Below, piece after piece: positions 7,026 through 11,653 of a DNA stretch of 11,653 nucleotides. The position numbers and the translations under genes were made by a program. This DNA is from an uncultured Clostridia bacterium (lineage in GTDB: Bacteria; Bacillota; Clostridia; Oscillospirales; Acutalibacteraceae), in the NCBI GenBank assembly GCA_945869905.1, contig CAMBQD010000013.1, forward strand, positions 1-11,653, read 5' to 3'. Under the pieces are notes generated by a model. The model saw only the letters and a list, made by a program, of their open reading frames with translations. It was not told where the DNA came from and made no database searches. Numbering within the stretch: the stretch's first letter is position 1; the number at the start of each line of letters is the position of its first letter.

Positions 7026-7751
7026 ATGAAAAAAATAGATGCTCATTCACACATAGGAGATTTCGGAGGCTGGGCAGGCGTAGCCTTTACCAAGGATAAG
7101 CTTGTGGAGCAGATGAAGGAATATGATATTGAAAAAACCTTTTTAACAGGCGCGTCATTTCAGGGAAATGATCAGGTGGTTGACGCCTTTCAGTCTTATC
7201 CTGAAAAAATAGTACCCTTTGTATGGGTAAATCCTGCCCTTGACGATGTTGAAAAAAAGCTGGATAAGTATATAAATAAGGAAGGATTTGCAGGCATTAA
7301 AATGCAGCCGCTTTTTGACAGCTTTGTTGCCGATGACCCCTGTGTTTATCCCGTAATGGATTTTGCCAAAGCGTATGATATTCCCGTATTTATTCACTGC
7401 GGCCATCCGCCCTATTCACTGCCGTGGAGCATTGCACTGCTGGCAGAAAGGTATCCTGACGTAAGAGTTACAATGATACATATGGGACACGGTCACGGCG
7501 TATACATTGACGCGTCAATTAAAATGGCAAAAAGATATGACAATCTGTATCTTGAAATGAGCGGTATGCCAATGGGCAGTAAAATCAAAGAGGCATACGA
7601 AACCGTAGGCAGTGACAGAATAATGTTCGGAATAGACTCCCCATTTCATCATCCCACGGTTGAAATACAAAAGGTGCTTAGCTGTGGTCTTGATGAAGCT
7701 GCACAGCAGGATGTTTTCTACAATAACGCAAAAAAGCTGCTGAGATTGTAG
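7026..7751 (+). CDS. Amidohydrolase 2 (ACMSD-like) family metal hydrolase
   Basis: 241-aa cytoplasmic TIM-barrel protein of the amidohydrolase superfamily. Metal-site residues are in family order: HxH at H7/H9 (DAHSHIGDFG), a Lys in GIKMQP (K92), H124 (FIHCGHPP), H152 (MIHMGHGHG) and D204 (FGIDSPF). The FGIDSPF strand-8 motif and length fit the amidohydrolase_2 (PF04909) group, which includes decarboxylases and lactone hydrolases. The substrate is unknown. It is 17 nt downstream of the ECF S component with ribosome site GAGGT and no promoter between, so the two are co-transcribed and may share a substrate. No clear terminator follows before the next promoter. Confidence 0.88.
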   Translation: MKKIDAHSHIGDFGGWAGVAFTKDKLVEQMKEYDIEKTFLTGASFQGNDQVVDAFQSYPEKIVPFVWVNPALDDVEKKLDKYINKEGFAGIKMQPLFDSFVADDPCVYPVMDFAKAYDIPVFIHCGHPPYSLPWSIALLAERYPDVRVTMIHMGHGHGVYIDASIKMAKRYDNLYLEMSGMPMGSKIKEAYETVGSDRIMFGIDSPFHHPTVEIQKVLSCGLDEAAQQDVFYNNAKKLLRL

Positions 7752-7778
7752 ACTCCCCTTCGGTATTCTTATTTTCTA

Positions 7779-7807
7779 TTGACTTTGAAATGATAATAAT
7801 ATAAAAT
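7779..7807 (+). promoter_or_regulatory. Promoter of the substrate-binding lipoprotein gene
   Basis: TTGACT (7779-7784), a 17-nt spacer, TAAAAT (7802-7807); start near 7814. A 9-bp A/T-only inverted repeat (7796-7804 with 7807-7815) straddles the -10. The ribosome site AGGGAGG (7831-7837) follows, 8 nt before the ATG. Confidence 0.75.
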
Positions 7808-7845
7808 TATATTATATTGATTATCCGTTTAGGGAGGATAGGAAT

Positions 7846-8706
7846 ATGAAAAGCTTTAAAAGGGTATTGGCATTTATTCTTTCTGCAATATTTATCGTTC
7901 TTTGCTTCAGCGGATGCTCGTCATCCGAAGCGGCAAGCGAAATAACAGATGAAACAATGCTTATCGCTTATACTGAAGAAAACAAGCCGTTTATTTATAC
8001 CGATGACAAGGGAAATCTGACAGGCTTTGACGTTGAGGTATTTGAAAAGATTTTCAAGAATATTAAAAACGATTACAAAAACTATAAGTTTGTTCAGGTT
8101 GAAGAAGGCTATAAGGTTGGTGAGGATGCCGCCTACATAGACAGTGAGGGTAACGAATACATAGCCTACGTTATGGTTGGCGGAATTGCCAAAAACAACG
8201 GCTCCTTCAATAAGGACTACACCTTTACAAATAATATTATCGATAACAGGATTATAGCTGTTGGATATGCAGGCAATGGTGCTAACCAATACACCTTTGC
8301 AAATATTAAGGACGTGAATGCAGGAGTTGTTTCCGAGGCGGCAAAAACAGCCTTGGACAAAAATACCGCAGTTAAAAGCAATATGAAATCCATTAAGGAA
8401 TATGCCGATACAGCAAGTGCATTGGCTGACCTGAAGGCCGGTAAAATTGATATGCTTGTTGTTGACGAGTTCAATTTTAACACTGCTCAGGATAAGGACG
8501 ACTTTTATGTGTTCAGTGGTGAGCTTGACACAATCAGCTACGTTTACTCCTTAAAAAAGTGGGATTGGTATGCGGATTCAATTAACGAGGCAATATATGA
8601 GCTGAAAAGCCCCGACTACAACGATGCAGACGAATTTACACCGATTGTTGAAAAATATTTTGGCTATAACGCATCAAGCTTTGATTACACGGCAAACAAT
8701 AAGTAA
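7846..8706 (+). CDS. Solute-binding lipoprotein, SBP_bac_3-like, atypical
   Basis: 286 aa. It has an N-terminal lipoprotein signal: KSFKR charge, hydrophobic core (about 7-20) and lipobox FSGC with C24 as the lipidated residue. The mature part resembles family 3 extracellular solute-binding proteins: IAYTEENKPFIY-DDKGNLTGFDVEVFEKI (about 40-70), a hinge near 136-141, and lobe 2 with GVVSEAAKTAL and ALADLKAGKIDMLVVDEF (192-209). The stretch where amino-acid binders carry TxxR (ligand carboxylate contact) reads GGIAKNNGSFNKDYTF (112-127) with no Arg. No permease or ATPase gene is adjacent, so it is an orphan with its own promoter and terminator. It could feed a distant ABC transporter or act as a sensor. 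The ligand is unknown. Confidence 0.85.
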   Translation: MKSFKRVLAFILSAIFIVLCFSGCSSSEAASEITDETMLIAYTEENKPFIYTDDKGNLTGFDVEVFEKIFKNIKNDYKNYKFVQVEEGYKVGEDAAYIDSEGNEYIAYVMVGGIAKNNGSFNKDYTFTNNIIDNRIIAVGYAGNGANQYTFANIKDVNAGVVSEAAKTALDKNTAVKSNMKSIKEYADTASALADLKAGKIDMLVVDEFNFNTAQDKDDFYVFSGELDTISYVYSLKKWDWYADSINEAIYELKSPDYNDADEFTPIVEKYFGYNASSFDYTANNK

Positions 8707-8727
8707 TGAATAGTAAAGACAGCAAAT

Positions 8728-8759
8728 AAAAAAGACGAGCTTGTTGCTCGTCTTTTTTT
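8728..8759 (+). terminator. Bidirectional terminator between the lipoprotein gene and fba
   Basis: The stem AAAAAAGACGAGC (8728-8740) pairs with GCTCGTCTTTTTT around a 5-nt loop, with A- and T-runs on either side. It lies 21 nt past the lipoprotein stop and 17 nt past the convergent fba stop, so it can serve both. Confidence 0.92.
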
Positions 8760-8776
8760 GATATTATACTTTAGAC

Positions 8777-9643
8777 TTAAGCCTTGCCTACCGAACCGAA
8801 TAATTCCATCTTTTCCTTAACCGTGTCGCAGATTGCCTGTGCGCCGGGAGCAAGAAGCTTACGCGGGTCAAATCCCTTACCCTCAAGGTCCTTACCTGCC
8901 TCTACGTACTTACGTGTAGCCGCCTGGAATGAAAGCTGACACTCTGTATTAACGTTAATCTTTGATACGCCAAGGTCAATAGCCTTCTTAATCATATCAT
9001 CAGGAATACCTGTACCTCCGTGAAGAACAAGTGGCATTGTACCTGTCTTCTGCTGAATAGCATCAAGAGTTTCAAATGAAAGACCTGCCCAATTTTCAGG
9101 ATACTTACCGTGGATATTACCAATACCTGCCGCAAGCATATCTACACCCAAATCAGCAATCATCTTGCACTCATCAGGGTCAGCACATTCGCCTGCGCCG
9201 ATAACGCCGTCTTCTTCACCACCGATTGAGCCTACCTCAGCCTCAATTGAAAGGCCAAGAGCGTGAGCAGCGTGAACAAGCTCTGTTGTTTTGGCAACAT
9301 TTTCTTCTATCGGGTAATGTGAACCATCAAACATAATTGATGAGAAGCCTGCCTTAATACATTTGTAGCAGCCTTCGTATGAACCGTGGTCAAGGTGGAG
9401 AGCAACAGGAACTGTGATGTTAAGCTCATCAATCATAGCCTTAACCATAGCAGCAACTGTCTTAAAGCCGGTCATATACTTACCTGCACCCTCTGATACA
9501 CCGAGAATAACCGGACTCTGAAGCTCCTGTGCTGTTAAAAGAATGGACTTTGTCCATTCAAGGTTATTGATGTTGAACTGTCCTACTGCGTAGTGACCTT
9601 CCTTTGCTTTTTTAAGCATTTCTGTAGCAGTAACTAATGGCAT
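8777..9643 (-). CDS. fba: Class II fructose-1,6-bisphosphate aldolase
   Basis: 288-aa zinc-dependent aldolase that cleaves fructose 1,6-bisphosphate to dihydroxyacetone phosphate and glyceraldehyde 3-phosphate in glycolysis, and the reverse in gluconeogenesis. The class II signature VALHLDHGS carries H83, catalytic D85 and H86. Further metal and phosphate ligands are H178 (GNIHGKY), H208 (LHGGTG) and KINVNTE (228-234). SIEAEVGSIGGEEDGV (132-147) is the typical active-site loop region. The length fits the class IIB group; tagatose-bisphosphate aldolase is a close relative, but there are no sugar-operon neighbours here. Single gene: terminators on both sides, its own promoter, ribosome site AGGAGA 7 nt before the ATG. 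Confidence 0.95.
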   Translation of the reverse strand: MPLVTATEMLKKAKEGHYAVGQFNINNLEWTKSILLTAQELQSPVILGVSEGAGKYMTGFKTVAAMVKAMIDELNITVPVALHLDHGSYEGCYKCIKAGFSSIMFDGSHYPIEENVAKTTELVHAAHALGLSIEAEVGSIGGEEDGVIGAGECADPDECKMIADLGVDMLAAGIGNIHGKYPENWAGLSFETLDAIQQKTGTMPLVLHGGTGIPDDMIKKAIDLGVSKINVNTECQLSFQAATRKYVEAGKDLEGKGFDPRKLLAPGAQAICDTVKEKMELFGSVGKA

Positions 9644-9677
9644 AATAAAATCTCCTGTATAAAAAATTAGTGTTTAC

Positions 9678-9692
9678 ATTTCACCGTGAAAT
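9678..9692 (-). promoter_or_regulatory. Inverted repeat at the fba transcription start (operator candidate)
   Basis: A perfect 7-1-7 palindrome, ATTTCAC-C-GTGAAAT, begins directly after the fba -10 box and covers the predicted start (about 9686). The position suits a repressor site. I do not recognise the binding protein. As RNA it would also make a short 5' hairpin. Confidence 0.5.
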
Positions 9693-9721
9693 ATTATACT
9701 ACAAAATAAAATAAATATCAA
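9693..9721 (-). promoter_or_regulatory. SigmaA-type promoter of fba
   Basis: On the minus strand, TTGATA (9716-9721), a 17-nt spacer and consensus TATAAT (9693-9698). Predicted start near 9686, leader about 43 nt. Confidence 0.82.
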
Positions 9722-9732
9722 CAAATATAACA

Positions 9733-9764
9733 AAAAAGAGAACTATCTTATTAGTTCTCTTTTT
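9733..9764 (-). terminator. Terminator overlapping the glycosyltransferase stop codon
   Basis: A 13-bp stem (9752-9764 with 9733-9745; core AAAGAGAACTA) and a 6-nt loop, followed on the minus strand by a T-run (9737-9732). The 5' arm consists of the last codons of the glycosyltransferase gene and part of its TAA, so coding and termination signals share bases. It insulates fba, whose -35 begins about 11 nt further on. Confidence 0.85.
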
Positions 9765-10695
9765 CATCTTCATATGAAATAATGTTTTTTGCAATATAAA
9801 TCGGTCTGTGCTTTGACTGAATATAATTTCGTGCCAGATACTCGCCTATTATTCCAATAGTAAAAAGCTGTATTCCGCCGATAAAGGTTATGATAATTAC
9901 AAGTTGAGTAAAGCCGTCAACATTTATGTTGCTTACAAGCTTTCTGATAATAGTAACAATGGCATAAATAATGCTGAAAACAGTTGCAACAGAGCCTAAT
10001 ACAGACGCAAATTTAAGGGGTGCAGTTGAAAAGGCAATCATACCCTCAAAGGCATATTTTAAAAGCTTAATAAAATTAAAGCTGCTTTTTCCCGACTGAC
10101 GTTCCTTGGCTGTATAGGGAATATAAACCGTATTAAAGCCTACCCAACTGAAAAGTCCCTTTGAAAATCTGTGGTATTCTACCATTGAAAGCAAAGCATT
10201 TCGCACACTTTTTCTGAAGGTTCTGAAATCAGAGGCACCGTTTTCAAAGCTGATTTCCGTAAATTTATCGGCAATTTTATAAAATGCGTTTTTACACATT
10301 GCAGTAAATTTGCCCTCGTTTCTGTCCTCCTGACAGGCACACACGCAGTCCACCTCAGGATTGTCATCCAGCATTTCCACCATTTTTTTTACAATAGCAG
10401 GGTCCTGCTGCAAATCGGCGTCAATTATTGAAACCAAATCGCCGCAGGCATTTTGGAGTCCTGCATACATTGCTGACTCCTTGCCGAAATTCCTTGAAAA
10501 ATTAACTATCTTAATATTGCAAGGACTTGTATGCTTAATTTCCTTAAGACGTTCAAAGGTATCATCGGCACTGCCGTCATTAACGAACACAACCTCATAC
10601 TCCTTTGTAATGGGGAAATTTGCGTATATCTCATCAATAAAAGGCTTGACATTGCCTGATTCATTATAACAGGGAACAACAAATGACAGCTTCAT
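9751..10695 (-). CDS. GtrB/DPM-like family 2 glycosyltransferase, membrane bound
   Basis: 314 aa. The GT-A domain (about 1-215) opens with LSFVVPCYNESGNV, has D40 in VNDGSADDT, FSRNFGKESAMYAGL (66-80), and a metal/nucleotide-binding D92-A-D94 followed by LQQDP; ASDFRTF (154-160) and RQSGKSSF (199-206) are family marks. Two C-terminal membrane segments lie at about 229-250 and 262-285, then a basic tail. This layout matches transferases that load a sugar onto undecaprenyl or dolichyl phosphate for cell-surface glycan modification (GtrB, YkoT-like, ArnC relatives). The sugar is not readable from sequence. No GtrA-type flippase or acceptor transferase is adjacent. The ribosome site AAGGAA is about 9 nt before the ATG. 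Single gene with its own promoter and terminator. Confidence 0.93.
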   Translation of the reverse strand: MKLSFVVPCYNESGNVKPFIDEIYANFPITKEYEVVFVNDGSADDTFERLKEIKHTSPCNIKIVNFSRNFGKESAMYAGLQNACGDLVSIIDADLQQDPAIVKKMVEMLDDNPEVDCVCACQEDRNEGKFTAMCKNAFYKIADKFTEISFENGASDFRTFRKSVRNALLSMVEYHRFSKGLFSWVGFNTVYIPYTAKERQSGKSSFNFIKLLKYAFEGMIAFSTAPLKFASVLGSVATVFSIIYAIVTIIRKLVSNINVDGFTQLVIIITFIGGIQLFTIGIIGEYLARNYIQSKHRPIYIAKNIISYEDEKEN

Positions 10696-10716
10696 TTTTT
10701 ACACTTCCTTAAAAAT

Positions 10717-10754
10717 AAAATAGCTAAGGTATACAATACTACCTTAGCTATTTT
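10717..10754 (-). terminator. 15-bp hairpin: terminator for ribU read-through, overlapping a promoter
   Basis: A perfect 15-bp inverted repeat (10717-10731 with 10740-10754; core AGCTAAGGTA) with an 8-nt loop. On the minus strand it is followed by TTTTATTTTT-like sequence, so it looks like a terminator for transcripts arriving from ribU. Its right arm contains the -10 box and predicted start of the glycosyltransferase promoter. It could instead be a large operator. Confidence 0.65.
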
Positions 10755-10778
10755 AAACTAATTATTGAAAAGTGTCAA
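10750..10778 (-). promoter_or_regulatory. SigmaA-type promoter of the glycosyltransferase gene
   Basis: On the minus strand, TTGACA (10773-10778), a 17-nt spacer, TAAAAT (10750-10755). Predicted start near 10743, inside the right arm of the hairpin above; leader about 48 nt. Confidence 0.75.
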
Positions 10779-10790
10779 CAATTATTCCTT

Positions 10791-11063
10791 GGCAATGAAG
10801 AATAATCCGAACCATGGTTTAAATTGGCTGATTTGCCCTTACTCTGTGTTAAAAATACTCGGAATACATAAAGTATTCCTGCGTTTTTATGCCTTGATTA
10901 AGAACAAATCAGCACAATTTAAACTCGCAGACCAAAAATGCTTGAAGTAAAGATGAATTTTGGATTTTGAGATGGAAGCCTTGCTGACGCAAGGCAACAG
11001 TGAAAAATACAAAAGTCGCTTGAATACTGCATTTTTGGCAGGTTCGGATTATTCTTTATTGCC
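10791..11063. repeat. 273-bp element with 23-bp terminal inverted repeats and nested stems (MITE-like or structured RNA)
   Basis: This fills most of the 392-bp gap between the glycosyltransferase and ribU. The outer arms 10791-10813 and 11041-11063 (core GAATAATCCGAACC) match in 22 of 23 positions. Inside are two long-range stems. Stem 2 is 10817-10835 with 10905-10924: 19 bp, one bulge, containing 10850-10855/10884-10889 and a hairpin GGAATAC/GTATTCC at 10861-10879. Stem 3 is 10932-10941 with 11029-11038: 10 bp perfect, containing an A/T-rich stem 10955-10968/11004-11017 with two mismatches and a hairpin GCCTTGC/GCAAGGC at 10978-10995. The single outer mismatch (10797/11057) is G-U if read as plus-strand RNA and A-C on the other strand, weakly favouring a plus-strand RNA. 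I see no convincing ORF, transposase, target duplication or plus-strand promoter. I do not recognise the family. Confidence 0.7.
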
Positions 11064-11087
11064 TAGCCTAACAGTATTCGAACATAA

Positions 11088-11653
11088 TTAGGCTCGGATA
11101 CTGTCAGGCTTGCCTTTGAGGAGAGGAGATATAGGCTTGTAAATAATTACGGACACGATAACGCTGATTAATGCCTTTACCGTTGTAAAGGGAACATTGA
11201 AAATAAGAAGTGCCTGTGCAATATTCTTTACCTTGGGCAGAATTGCCTGATACATCTGCAGTACAGCCTCCTCAGGAAATCCCAGCACATTATAATACAG
11301 AGGATAAACAATAAAATAGTTCAGCGGAAGGCAAACGGCACCCATGGCAATTGCACCGCAAATACCTGCAATAACTGCATTTTTCTTGGTTTTTTTGTGC
11401 TTATAAATCAGCCCTGCAACAAGCACAAAGGACGCACCCAAGAGAAAATTTGAAAGCTCGCCGATAAACATACTTGAGCTAAACGGCATATGCAGTAAAT
11501 TTTTAAGAAGCTGAATTAAAACACCTGCCAACGGACCGTAGGCAAAGGCGCCGATAAGTGCCGGCAAATCCGAAAAATCAAGCTTGATAAAGCTGGGGAT
11601 TATCGGTATCGGAAATTCAAGAAACTGCAAAGCAAATGCAACTGCCGTCAACA
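11088..11653 (-). CDS. ribU: RibU-like riboflavin ECF transporter S component (5' end outside window)
   Basis: A partial gene: 187 complete codons are visible and the frame stays open at the window edge; the TTG near 11651 is more likely an internal Leu codon. The protein is an integral membrane S component that binds riboflavin and works with a shared ECF energising module. The RibU hallmark is the run LKDF-type KLDFSDLPALIGAF then YGPLAGVLIQLLKNLLH, followed by GELSNFLLGASFVLVAGLIY, NYFIVYPLYY in mid-protein, and a C-terminal IIYKPISPLLKGK. The missing N-terminus is probably about 10-25 aa. Any FMN riboswitch would lie upstream, outside the window. The last residues (PDSIRA) look like an extra tail; their codons take part in an inverted repeat with downstream sequence. 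Downstream lies the folded element. Confidence 0.88.
   Translation of the reverse strand, partial: LTAVAFALQFLEFPIPIIPSFIKLDFSDLPALIGAFAYGPLAGVLIQLLKNLLHMPFSSSMFIGELSNFLLGASFVLVAGLIYKHKKTKKNAVIAGICGAIAMGAVCLPLNYFIVYPLYYNVLGFPEEAVLQMYQAILPKVKNIAQALLIFNVPFTTVKALISVIVSVIIYKPISPLLKGKPDSIRA

Noticed and set aside
7796..7815. A/T-only inverted repeat across the -10 box of the lipoprotein gene
   Set aside because: It contains no G or C, so chance pairing in AT-rich DNA is likely; noted with the promoter but not raised as a separate finding.
10765..10950. Possible 61-aa ORF (TTG start, or ATG at 10795) on the plus strand
   Set aside because: No ribosome site, no recognisable domain, and it lies across the arms of the inverted-repeat element, which explains the sequence better.
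1..11653. CRISPR arrays, tRNA/rRNA genes, transposases, integrases, toxin-antitoxin pairs
   Set aside because: Searched by eye on both strands; no repeat-spacer pattern, tRNA cloverleaf with CCA-type end, or mobility protein was found.

Overview
The window looks like chromosomal DNA from a low-GC anaerobic Clostridia-type Firmicute, probably a gut Ruminococcaceae/Oscillospiraceae relative. This is inferred from AT-rich intergenic regions, strong AGGAGG-type ribosome sites, TTGACA/TATAAT promoters, the Gram-positive lipoprotein and HtrA architectures, and ECF-type vitamin transporter subunits. Nothing indicates phage or plasmid origin. All genes read with the standard code.

Left region (1-3862, rightward): a tightly packed operon of an OmpR-family response regulator, a membrane histidine kinase and a membrane-anchored HtrA-type serine protease. 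It reads as an envelope-stress module like CssRS or CiaRH with htrA. The regulator's receiver domain is odd: the conserved switch lysine is Thr and several neighbouring conserved residues are changed. Two strong hairpins separate this operon from the convergent genes.

Centre-left (3918-6358, leftward): threonine ammonia-lyase followed by RidA, an enzyme plus the deaminase that clears its reactive enamine/imine product, from one strong promoter. Behind them is sfsA, whose promoter places the transcript start almost on the ATG, suggesting a leaderless mRNA.

Centre (6422-8759, rightward): an ECF transporter S component and an amidohydrolase as a two-gene operon, then an orphan substrate-binding lipoprotein with its own promoter and terminator. 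The lipoprotein lacks the usual amino-acid-binding arginine motif.

Right (8777-11653, leftward): class II fructose-bisphosphate aldolase with a palindrome at its transcription start; a GtrB-type membrane glycosyltransferase whose terminator contains its own stop codon; a 392-bp intergenic region; and the 3' part of a RibU-like riboflavin S component that runs off the window. The intergenic region holds the most unusual item here: a 273-bp element bounded by 23-bp inverted repeats that enclose two more long-range stems with capping hairpins. It is either a MITE-like folded repeat or an unrecognised structured RNA. Beside it, the glycosyltransferase promoter sits inside a terminator-like hairpin, an arrangement that could stop read-through from ribU while letting the glycosyltransferase transcript escape.
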